DNA from: Cerrena zonata
Lineage: Eukaryota; Basidiomycota; Agaricomycetes; Polyporales; Cerrenaceae
Reading direction: 5' to 3'
Assembly: GCA_038087015.1 (NCBI GenBank)
Contig: JASBNA010000008.1
Location: 1-64,000, forward strand
Length of the DNA: 64,000 bases
The position numbers and the translations under genes are program-made. This document shows, one piece after another, positions 23,493-33,605 of the stretch; position 1 is the first letter of the stretch; every line of letters starts with the position of its first letter. The notes below the pieces were generated by a model. The model was not told where the DNA came from, made no database searches, and saw only the letters and a list, made by a program, of their open reading frames with translations.

Positions 23493-25229
23493 TTTTGTTA
23501 TGAACGTGTGATTTGCACTTTCTGCTACATTGTAATCACAATCGTTTCTTGAATCGGATATACAACCCTTTTTCTTACCACCATACACCACAAAATACAC
23601 ATAGTTTCAACTATATTTTAATTTCTGATATATGTGGGTATTCTTACAGTCCTGTTATACCCATACTTATTGCGCGAGAGGCTGTCAGTGTGCGATCGAT
23701 CACTGTGCTGCCGGTAGTCGAAGCCGAGTTGTCTCGTGCCGTAACGCTCTCAGGCGAGAGTATCCCAATATTCAATGCTGATACTAATGACAATGCGGAG
23801 GGATGACCAAGCTGCTATTGACGAACCTCGTACACACCCGGCTGTACTCTTATCGCAGTTTTTCATAGTTCCACCCATACATTGCGATATTTCTCATGAT
23901 TCGTCCTATCCAGTAATCCCATCATAGAACCCCTTCTGTCCTTCCACCCCCTTCTTCATCGCTCGTTCAGCGATCTCAACTATCTTGAAATCGGCATCGC
24001 CTAACGTGACAATGACCTGTGAATATACATCCTCAGAGTAACAATATGAAACGAATACATGCACTCACTGAATGATTTCGGACATATTGCATTCCTCCGG
24101 TAGGACATCAGTTCGTAAGGGCGAAGACAGGTGCTGTGGTATCCCAGATCAAAATCCCACAGGACCCTACTTATCATCGCCATATAGAGTGCCGAGAGGT
24201 ACAAAGTGGGGTTCCAGTACCTCCTTGGGGTATGTGTGACATGGAGAATTATTGTTGAATAGTAATTATAAAAGAGTTCTGCGATAAAGAGTCGGATGAG
24301 GGATCTGGTGTGAGCAGTTGAAAGAACGAAGCACGGTGTAGGTAGTTTCAGCGCTGTCCATAGAATAAGAATAGATCTATTAATGTATGGACACTGACTC
24401 GTCGACTTACCAGTGTATCAATTTCCTTCCTTCTTAGCCCCCGCCAGTGGTACCAATACAGAGAGATTTTTGACTTCCTCCGCGCCGACGGCATCGTTAG
24501 TTTTATCACCTAGATATCACACGTCGTATGAAGCATCCTTTCTTTCGAGCGATCCAACCTTCGAGGTCGTGGAACCTGAAGGTACGTTAAGTGATAAGTT
24601 CCTTAACTCTTTTGTCTCAACCTGTCACACTGTTCACAAGGAGGCGTAACCTGTCCCAACGGACGATCACATGCCGTATCTGGTATTCGTGCCTTCATCC
24701 TTGCCGTGAGGGGTAGTGTCAACTTTAGAGATAGAATTTGCGGAGCTCATATCGTTTGATTGTAGTAAGGAAATGGTATAGAGAACACTGGCAGGACGTG
24801 AGCAGATTCATGAGTCGGACTTTACCGATATGATAGTTGAGAAGTTGTGTTCATCTTTTTGGCAAGAGCATCTTGGATATAGATGGTAGTCGGAGGCGGC
24901 GGCGAGCTATCGCGTTAACCCGTCATCGCTTCCAACAGTCTTCCAAATCCCAGTTTCCCACATCACGAGTAGCTTTACTTGTTACCGTCTAGCTCAGGAC
25001 GTAAATCGAGTATTGCTCATACGTAACAGACTGTTTCTTGCGTGTTGTTGTATCTACCCACTTAATTGCACACTTTAGTTTATTCAGGAGCTCTAATCAC
25101 AGAAAGCAAGTACGATAGATGAGGAGGTGTTGCTGTTCGGCACCTTAGATGCTGCTGGAGATCACTTTGCTTCTACTTAGGGCCAAAATGTAGGGAGAAT
25201 GGATTGAATAGTAATATATATAAGATATA
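23493..25229. other. Intergenic or decayed sequence
   Basis: No intact gene. Short frames (23513-23806, 24413-24649) have no recognised domain. A possible cytochrome P450 relic is listed separately at 24001-24240. Confidence 0.35.
24001..24240 (-). pseudogene. Possible cytochrome P450 C-terminal relic
   Basis: The minus strand reads LYMAMISRVLWDFDLG, which resembles the helix and following strand after the haem-binding cysteine in fungal P450s (pattern A..EMR..LARVLW.FDLE). The cysteine motif itself (FxxGxxxCxG) is not visible upstream and no other P450 exon was found. If the resemblance is real, only a fragment survives. It could equally be chance similarity of a hydrophobic stretch. Confidence 0.2.
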
Positions 25230-26774
25230 TTACATCGACGTCAGGATTTTACCCTCTTCATCACAACCTAACGTTTCCATCTGACTATAATATGACAATC
25301 TCAAGCCATCAAATCCAGACTCTCTGCGGTGTCGATATAACGTAACAAGATACTCCTCGTGACCTTGCCTTCTTTGGTCACGTCTAAGAAGAGGCTCATC
25401 ATTAGGGGTCTTGAAAAACTCAGAGAAGTTGAGGGATTTTAAAATAGGTAATGTGGCAAGTTTCGAGCGGAAGTTCATCTGGCGGGAGTAGGGTTAACTT
25501 GCCATTACAATGAAACATTGCTGTACTACCATGCTTACCAACGACGGGGTGGGAAATTCGATTGAGTGAAGACTGATACCAAGATAGACGATGTTCCGAA
25601 GGTCACTCGATACGTGGTCTTCGCTCAGGACTAGAAGGGATTGGGGCCCAACGTCCAAGTTGATGTGCGTTACTTGTGTTTCGGGAAGACGTTTCAAAAA
25701 TTCTCGAAATGCGTGAGCGGATTTTGACGAATCGTCATCAAACGCAATGTCCAGTTCTCTGATGACTCGGCTTCCACGAAGGAAAGGCAGCGCGGAGCGA
25801 CCGGGCGCGTGTAAACAAGAGAGTATCGGAAGGGAAAGGGTTTCGACACATCGATTGGGAGTACGTATGGATGATCCGATCCTCAAGTCTTCCACACTGT
25901 TATGTCGGCTGAGAAACGCGCCTAGGGATTTGAGTGTGACACGTCCTTCGATCTCGAATCTGGATAGCTTGGGTACAGTAAGTTTTGATAGCAAATCGAC
26001 CCAGGTTCTGTTAGCTATTGTCGTATGAGAAAGACAAAGATGATTGATCGAGTCCCCTTGTGCTATAGCGCGGATGATGCGTTGGCCAACAGCCGTGAAC
26101 ATGCATGGCGATTGGGCAGTAAAGGAAGTTAGGGAGTGCCAGAGGCCAGTCTCGAAATGATGTTCTGGGTGTCGTCGAATTCCGGGTTGAAACCCAAGGA
26201 CAGACGAATATAATTGGAATTTACGGATGTCGCTGCTCTGTAGAAGTGAGACAATCTCGGGCCTCAGATTATGGTGGACGTGAAGTGTAAGCGAAGCTGG
26301 ATGTTGGGTTGCAATGAATCGCCGAATGTATGCAAGTTCTTGAACCGCATCGTCTTTGTTGGGGGAGAGCATGCAACTCAAGAAATAAGGTGATCGATAG
26401 CCTGCAAGAACAGGACAAATGCAAAGGGCGCGGAAGCCATTGTGTTTCCTCACGGAGAGAGTGGGATAGAGGACCTTCACTCCCATCGTGGTCACAATTC
26501 CGACACGAAGGCGCCAGGGATCCGAAAACCACCCGCTACATTGTTTCGAGAGCAGGCAACATTTTGTGATGTCTTCGTCCGAAAGGTGGTCGTAGAACTG
26601 GTATTGCAGCGCCTGTACAACCCGTAACAGGAATGGCAGCTCCTAGAGAAACCACAATCAGACTCGATTAGTCACAAATCATGGAGAAGAAGGCACTGGG
26701 GCGACAACCTTATTATAACACCGCCGCTTCGAGGAATTAGGATGCAATGGCAACTCCGCTTTACGCTTCTCCAT
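25230..26774 (-). CDS. F-box-like protein with leucine-rich C-terminal region
   Basis: Three exons (26774-26709, 26642-25539, 25478-25230) splice in phase to 472 residues. A short basic N-terminus (MEKRKAELPLHPNSSKRR) is followed at about residues 23-65 by an F-box-like segment (LPFLLRVVQALQYQF..LSDEDITKCCLLSKQCSGW). The remainder is rich in Leu-spaced strand-helix segments typical of degenerate LRRs in basidiomycete F-box proteins. F-box proteins recruit substrates to SCF ubiquitin ligases via Skp1; the substrate is unknown. The first intron starts with GTTGTC, a less usual donor, so exon 1 is the least certain part. Confidence 0.65.
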
Positions 26775-27144
26775 CGTTAAGCAAGGGAAGTCAATATTCA
26801 ATGTAATATAAAAAGACTGACCTTGTAGCGTGGAGGAACGTGATGACGAGGAGAGATCATAGAGGGTTCGGAGATTAATACTTTAGAAGGTCGAGCTTCG
26901 GACAGATATTCGCCCTTGCGTTTTGTCTGGAGCTTGAGGATGAGGATGATATTGCGAGTAAGCTGTACAACGTGACTTACGCTTGCCCTGAATGTAGGGT
27001 TCATGGATACGTGGATTACAGACCAGCTGTTGGCAGAGAAAACGAGATTTGAATGTATGCACATGTCTTGTTGAGGCCACTTTATAGATTGGATATATAA
27101 ATAGGGAGCAGGGGTGCCATAATCTTGAACGGGGAAACGAGTTG
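26775..27144. other. Spacer upstream of the F-box-like gene
   Basis: No gene supported. Minus-strand frames at 26798-27176 overlap each other and have no known motif. It includes the likely promoter of the minus-strand F-box-like gene. Confidence 0.3.
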
Positions 27145-27276
27145 ATGTAATTGTTGAGAGTCACCGCTTTGAACACTAGGTTCTCTCGCGCAGTGGTGCA
27201 ACAACGGTGGTTATTGAGCCTTCAGACAAAAGGGATGTTGTGGGCATGTGCTCATCGTTGGAAGAAGAGACTCACC
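27145..27276 (+). repeat. Repeat B, copy 1
   Basis: About 130 bp beginning tgtaattgttgagagtcacc, including acaacggtggttattga and ending near gaagaagagact. It matches 56262-56397 with scattered substitutions. It abuts Repeat A2, and the second copy also lies near Repeat A fragments, so it may be an outer module of the same element. Confidence 0.7.
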
Positions 27277-27310
27277 TAACTCGATTGTCAAGGACACACA
27301 AGACGCCCGA

Positions 27311-28304
27311 CATTTTATCAATAAACGGGACGGCGGCCTGAGAGACAAGTCGCTTTTGTTTGCTCGTTGCGAAGCCTGCCAGTGATGGATTTATTTGGGC
27401 GAATGTGCTATCGGCGTATAGAGCATTCGCATGAAAGTAAGCCTCTGTAAGAATGGACGGAGCGACGGGTGGGAGGACAATAGACTTGAGATTTGTTGGG
27501 AAATAGGCGGAGCAAGCTAACGACGAGATGCTGTTGACGTCTATTGGATTTTGACGAGCTTCTTGGATGTTGACGAAAGAATATCGGTGGTGTGGACACC
27601 TCCTGAGAAAGATAGTTGTGCTTGCCTGCAAACCGGCCGCCTCGAAGGACAAGAGTTGTACGTCTGCTCGTCGACAACACAAGAGGCACAATAAGAGCGA
27701 AAACACCGCTGAACTTAGAGTGGTGGTTCTGATTTCGATATCAGTTGGGTACAGAAGAATGACGAATGCCAGTGTGGACGCACCATGGATATCCCGACTG
27801 GAAAAACGGGCAGTTGTTGTACAAACCACAAGGGAGACGGCGATAAGGAGGTTGGGCCACCGCTATGGAACAACAATCGACGTGTGCTGGGTGGTAACGG
27901 GTTGAAACGTTGACGTCCACTCCACACTGTAATTCTCGCTCGCGATATCATATCGGTGGTTCCTAAACCTTAAGACAAAAGGAATGTAGTCAGCGTGTAG
28001 CCTCGTCCAGACAAATAACAATACCATCCTCGATTAATCTCCCAGAGAAACGGTTTGACGTCCGATATGGTTCCCAAACCTTAAGACGTAAGGAGCATCG
28101 TATTCTCTCAACGGAAGGACCGCGACGACGAAAGTCAACGCATGTTCTTCTTGTACTCTCAAAAAGGGATCCGACTGGTATACAAACGACATAGACATAC
28201 ATACATACATACACACAGAAACATACCGGGCAATACCGAGGATGGAAAAGAGGAAAGGAAAGAAGCGGAGACACCGGACGACAGATATCATACTCGTTTG
28301 AGAT
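27311..28304 (-). mobile_element. Repeat A, copy A2 (left arm of a head-to-head pair)
   Basis: Reverse-oriented copy of Repeat A, encoding the same peptides as A1 over its body until the 3' edge at 27311. It lacks the tandem 61-bp units and the GACCGG segment. Its head end meets a second, plus-strand arm (28325-28990) across a short spacer, forming an imperfect palindrome centred near 28.34 kb. Confidence 0.7.
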
Positions 28305-28324
28305 CTAGAGAGGAGCCGGATTCA

Positions 28325-28990
28325 GAGCTGATCAGTATCTTATCTTATCTGGTTATTGACCAGTCACTCCCACGCACGGATCACCTCACAAACGAGTATA
28401 TCTATCGCCCGGTGTCTCCGCTTCTTTCCTTTCCTCTTTTCCATCCTCGGTATTGCCCGGTATGTTTCTGTATGTATGTCTATGTCGTTTGTATACCAGT
28501 TGGATCTTTTTGAGAGTACAAGAAGAACATGCGTTGACTTTCGTCGTCGCCGTCCTTCCGTTGAGAGAACATCGTGTTTGTCCGAAATTAATCGAGGCCA
28601 GTACCATTATTTCTCTGAGGAACCACCTCGCTAACGATGCTCATATGTCTTAAGGTTTGGGAACCATGTTGCGAATGAAAATTACAGTGTGGAGTGGACG
28701 TCAAACCGTTACCATCCATCACAACATGTACAACAATTGTACACCTGCTTTCCCAGTCGCGATATCCACGGTTCCTTTTGTACTCCTTATAAATCGGAAT
28801 TCACATATCGCTTTAAGTTCGACCTGTATCTTCGCTGTCATGAACCTCGTGTGTTGTCGACGAGCAGACAAACAACTTTTGTCTTTCCGGATAGGCAAGT
28901 ACTATTCTTTTTCTACGGTGGCCGTCACACTAGAGCATCCTGTTGTTAGCTTGCTATACTCAAGTCTATTGTGGTCACCAACCGTCGCCC
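28325..28990 (+). mobile_element. Repeat A, diverged right arm A2'
   Basis: Begins with the head string tcagtatcttatcttatc, then the cacctcacaaacgagtatatc segment and the CT-rich part, all present in Repeat A. The sequence carries many substitutions and deletions relative to A1/A2. Short frames here (28356-28653) are interrupted versions of those in A2. It is older than, or less often homogenised than, its partner arm. Confidence 0.65.
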
Positions 28991-29134
28991 ATTCCATCAG
29001 TCAAATCTTTTCGTATCAACTGTTAAGTATTGGCACTCTTGTCTTCGTCACAAACTCATTTATATTTATCCGAGGTTCATAACACACATCCATCTTATTC
29101 GTACCACCTCCAACTCGTTTACTCCTAGAAGAGC

Positions 29135-31866
29135 ATGGATACAAACGGCAGTGATTCTTCCACCTCTCCAAAACCTTCCAATCGGTCACACATCGGGGAT
29201 GTAGCTCGACCAGCTCCTGTGTTGCCCTCTCACAGGGAAGCTCTAGAGAACCCAACTGTACATCGCCTTCACCCCTACGGGATAACATCTACTTCGTTGT
29301 TGGGAGTTTTTCATACCGCCGTAGACCTTGGGCATCGGGGAATTAGAGGAATAGGAGGCCTCCGACCGGATCGCCGTCTTCCTTCAGCACGTCCTAGTGA
29401 CGCTAGTGCTGATACCTCTGCTGATTGGACCCATACTCGACCAATCCCACTGGTAAGTGTTTTGCTTAGATGCATCAGGCCATTGCCAACATCAATTGCG
29501 TTATAGAACGTACTTCATCCACCTCTTCAGGATGAGACACATCCCGGACTTGGTGATCCGTTGGGTGTATTGACATCCCCTACCGCTTCTCAAACCCACT
29601 CTCAGCTGTGCAACGCTCTGGTAGTGTATAACCCGAGTGTTGGAACCTCCGATCTGTCAGACTGCTCTATCACGGTCGATTCGCCTCAGTCTGGCGGAGC
29701 AATGCCGTCTTCACAGATGTCCCCGCAGGTTACTGCTGGACCGTCCAACACATCTACTCAAGGCCATATGGAAGTCGACGACCCGTCCCCATCTGCCTCT
29801 CAATTGCCTATGTCGAAAACTGTCCAAGTGGTACAGCCGTCCCTGCAAGCCACTGCTGGACCGTCCAACACATCTACGCAAGGCCATATGGAAGTCGATA
29901 ATCCATCCCCATCTGCCTCTCGAGCGGTGCCAGTGTCCCCGCAGGTTACTGCTGGACCGTCCAACACATCTACGCAAGGCCATATGGCAGTCGACGACCC
30001 GTCCCCATCTGCCTCTCAATTGCCTATGTCGAAAACTGTCCAAGTGGTACAGCCGTCCCTGCAAGCCACTGCTGGACCGTCCAACACATCTACTCAAGGC
30101 CGTATGGCAGTCGACGACCCGTCCCCATCTGCCTCTCGAGCGGTGCCAGTGTCCCCGCAGGTTACTGCTGGACCGTCCAACACATCTACTCAAGGCCGTA
30201 TGGAAGTTGACAATCCATCCCCATCTGCCTCTCGAGCGGTGCCAGTGTCCCTGCAAGCCACTGCTAGACCGTCCAACACATCTACTCAAGGCCGTATGGC
30301 AGTCGACGACCCGTCCCCATCTGCCTCTCGAGCGGTGCCAGTGTCCCCGCAGGTTACTGCTGGACCGTCCAACACATCTACTCAAGGCCGTATGGAAGTT
30401 GACAATCCATCCCCATCTGCCTCTCAAGCGGTGCCAGTGTCCCCGCAGGTCCCCGCTGGACCTGTTAACACGTCCCGTGCAGGTCGTCGTGACGACATGG
30501 GTATTGTTCCCTCAGTATCGGCTTCAACGCCCGCGGCAGTCCAACCGGCTCTGATCGGTCAATTGGCCACTATTGTAGATAACAACCCACTGAGCGCAAA
30601 TGCTGAGGGCCTTCTTTCGCTTGTACGGCTACCCCAAGACACTTCAGCCGTCGTGTGCTTGACATTGAATGAGTACAGACGTCTTCAGAATGGCTCCAGC
30701 CCCTCTCCGATACCACACAGACGGAGAGGTGTAGGTGAAAGCCATAGCGAAAATGATGGGTCTGATTCAGATGAGGATGACCCCTCACCGAGGCCACCGA
30801 AGCCTCGTGTCAAGTCGACTTTCGCTGAATTATGCGTGCATGTAAGTAGCCAGAAGCTAACAGTTCTGATGTCACTTAACAACGCTCACTTTATTATAGC
30901 GTGCTCTAAGGAAATTTCTACGCGACAACGACTTACTTCCCGAGTGCCTCAGCAATCCGCCGTCTCTGGAATCTATTGCGGATGACGCAGATGTTGAACG
31001 GTATATGATGAATGGAACACCTAATCCGGATATTGCGCGGCCGCGGTTAGTATGGGGTCAACCCTGGTCACATGAATGGAACAGAGCGGTGCTCTTCATG
31101 TTGTCCCAGAAGTTCCTCGCCGACATCCAGAGTGGGACCCGACCTCTATTGTCTGCTGCTGCCTCACGAAACAAGGTCGCACAGCTAGATATGCATGTTT
31201 CCACCCTCAGTCCGGCCACAGTGCAGAACTTAATCCAGAACAAATTGAAACGGACCCAGGGTCTATCTCGTCGCCGCGCCAAAGCAGCCTCTGAAAGCCA
31301 CTTCCAATCCCAAATAGCCGACAGGAACGCCATCAATAACCGCACGGATAGGCAAAGTTCAAGGCGGCATGCAGTAAGCTCCATTCTTGTCTTATGTGCG
31401 CTGCTCATGATTTTTGTCATAGCTTTATAAACGTCGTTGCGATGTAGTCAATAAACATCATGCAGGAACGGAATCCTGGGATGCAATCCGTAAGGCCCTT
31501 GCTTCCTTAGGAGCGAAAGGGACAAGTGATGATGAGACCGAAAGCGAGTCTCCAAAGCGAGTCCGACGTGTGCAAATGGCCTTCCTGAATCGCGAGTTTG
31601 CGCGGTTGTTTGCCAATTTAGACACTTACCCTCAAGATGGGATAGCTCTTAGGAAAGATAAACGAGGTAACCGCCATTTGGAAAGGAATCCGCAAAGTAT
31701 AAACATTAATACAACTCGTGTTGTTGAAAACTTACCTGCTAACTGGTACGATGCAACTTGGTGGAAATCTTTGAAACACTGGGAACAAGATAAACTAAAT
31801 CCCGGGCCTGCGGTTTCCATTCCAATAATTCCCCCTTATGTAGCGTCCTCTCCGCCGCAGTTATAG
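29135..31866 (+). CDS. Repeat-containing hypothetical protein (coding minisatellite)
   Basis: Four exons (29135-29452, 29507-30841, 30900-31373, 31423-31866) splice in phase to 856 residues. Residues about 178-430 are seven near-perfect 32- or 40-residue repeats with core TAGPSNTSTQG.M.VD.PSPSAS, plus a decayed eighth. A Ser/Asp/Glu-rich acidic stretch follows. The C-terminal half is globular and charged, with HEWNRAVLFMLSQKFL and WYDATWWKSLKHWEQ motifs. It resembles multi-copy hypothetical proteins of mushroom-forming fungi that end in a similar Trp-rich segment, from memory only. The function is unknown; the low-complexity N-terminus suggests a disordered region. Confidence 0.75.
29720..30484 (+). 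repeat. In-frame minisatellite with 96/120-bp units
   Basis: Seven full units and a decayed eighth. Units alternate between types starting Ser-Pro-Gln-Val and Ser-Leu-Gln-Ala. Units 1 and 3 carry an 8-codon extension (QLPMSKTVQVVQP) that makes them 120 bp rather than 96. The alternation implies that dimers were duplicated. Substitutions such as Glu/Ala and His/Arg at fixed positions are shared between units. Confidence 0.9.
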
Positions 31867-32655
31867 TTACGAAACGGGGGGCAAAGCTGAGCTTCGATCC
31901 CATAAGCGGCTGGTCATTTAGTATAGTGCGTAGCGTTACGTATATGTTGCAGTGCTGTGCACGTCAGTCTAGTAGTGCTACTGTCGAGAATCTACTTTAT
32001 CTGTGCTCCCCTCCCTTCTGAGAAACTCGGCCGCTGACAATCATTTCTGTCTATATTCTCCAATCCAATCAACACCGTTCTCGACGCCCATCCATCGTCA
32101 TCCCGAGCGATCTTTAGGTGCGCTCATATACAGTACGGGGAGTTTCTTGATTTGGTGAGTTCTGATATATTTTAGGTAGGTGTCGCTTGTTCTTTCCTAA
32201 CAGCCGATTTGTTTTCTCAAACACCTCGACGGGATTTAGGTGCGCCTTACCTCATTAACATGGGTTGAATAAATCACCCTACTTGTTTGTTATTTGACCT
32301 TGACGCAATTGTAGGCTAAGCGTTGACTTTGATTCGAAGATACAGCTTGTTTCACACTCACTTCCTCTGAGTCGTTTCACAACGGTCAACATATTTACGA
32401 GCTTTTGGAATTTGTTCCTATCATCTCGTCAGCTGATCAATACGCATTGCGTGTTCAAATTCGATTTTTGGTCTTCCACGACCTATTGCGAGTGGTCGTC
32501 GACAAAATTGGTCACTTCGTCAGTAAGTTATCAGTGTGTATTTATTTCCACCATGAGCAACGTTCTCAGCGGCATCCCGGCCAATAAGGGTCTCCAGGCG
32601 TTTTTTACCACATGTACATTATGATTTAGAACTCGTTCTAAATGCCTACGGAAAG
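31867..32655. other. Intergenic region before MITE copy 2
   Basis: No gene supported. Two overlapping plus-strand frames of 60-70 codons at 32405-32624 in different phases have no known motif. Sequence 31.9-32.2 kb is CT-rich. Confidence 0.35.
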
Positions 32656-33352
32656 TATGGGTAATATAGTGTCCAATAATTATGGACTTGCGCGGCACAA
32701 ATTTGCTTGTCGCGCGGCAAATGAGTTCGTCATTCCGCTCATTCCACGGCACGTTGTTGAGATCATCAAAAATGTTACGGTAAGTTCAAGCTGAGGTGGA
32801 TCATATTTGCGGTAAGTCAACTTCAGATCTATACTGTCAGCGAGTCTCAGAAAATAACTGAATACTTGATTGAACTTTCAGTCCCAAAATTCACTATGTC
32901 AAAGTCTTGGATCCTCACATCTCTGAGTATATCATACAGTTTTCTTATTGATATACCTTATGAAGGCCCCGGGATGGCTTCTTGATTAAAATTGAGTCTT
33001 GTAGAAAGGGAAAATAGTATGTGATACTATGAAGTTCTCGAGTCACTCGTGATAACGAGGGTTGGTATGCACTTCGAAGCTGTTAGGCTTGTATTGGTAA
33101 GGTCCTATTACTCCCTTGTATGCAACATTAGCTTTAGCTCTTAATCCGAGTCTAAGACATAGACTTGCTGTGTCATGTGCTGAGATCACCACAACTGGTC
33201 GCGTAAAAACATGTTTTCGACTTCGCGCGGAAATTTCTCGGATGTTCATCACTTGCCGCGGATTTGACCCACGAAGTTGACAACCTGCCGCGAAATCTTG
33301 AAATTTGAGCACTTACCGCAAAAAGTAATTATTGGACACTATATAGCCCATA
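32656..33352 (-). mobile_element. 697-bp MITE, copy 2
   Basis: Same length and ends as copy 1 (12089-12785), in opposite orientation, encoding the same fortuitous 89-codon frame without change. It is flanked by an exact 6-bp direct repeat, GGAAAG (32650-32655 and 33353-33358). One visible difference from copy 1 is CG to TG within a subterminal motif near the right end (33317 region). It sits 254 bp upstream of the KDM3-like start codon, so it could influence that promoter. Confidence 0.85.
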
Positions 33353-33605
33353 GGAAAGGCATCCTCTATTGGAAATAATTATAAAAGTAATAGAAATATT
33401 AAGAATGACGTAGTAGTATTTATTGAAGTTGAAAAAAAGGAAATTGTGATTTTGAAAATGAGTCTTGCTCAAAACCTTTGGTAGCCATTTTCGCACACCG
33501 CTCAACGTGCTGCTTCGCTTCCTTCTCTCTTAACCGCGATCATCCATCCCCCTTCTTTTCCTACGCTTTTATCTCCTGTGTCGCACACAGTCCACGGTCC
33601 TCACT

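Noticed and set aside
29711..30427. 238-codon minus-strand frame across the minisatellite
   Set aside because: It is the antisense shadow of the in-frame repeat array of the plus-strand gene.
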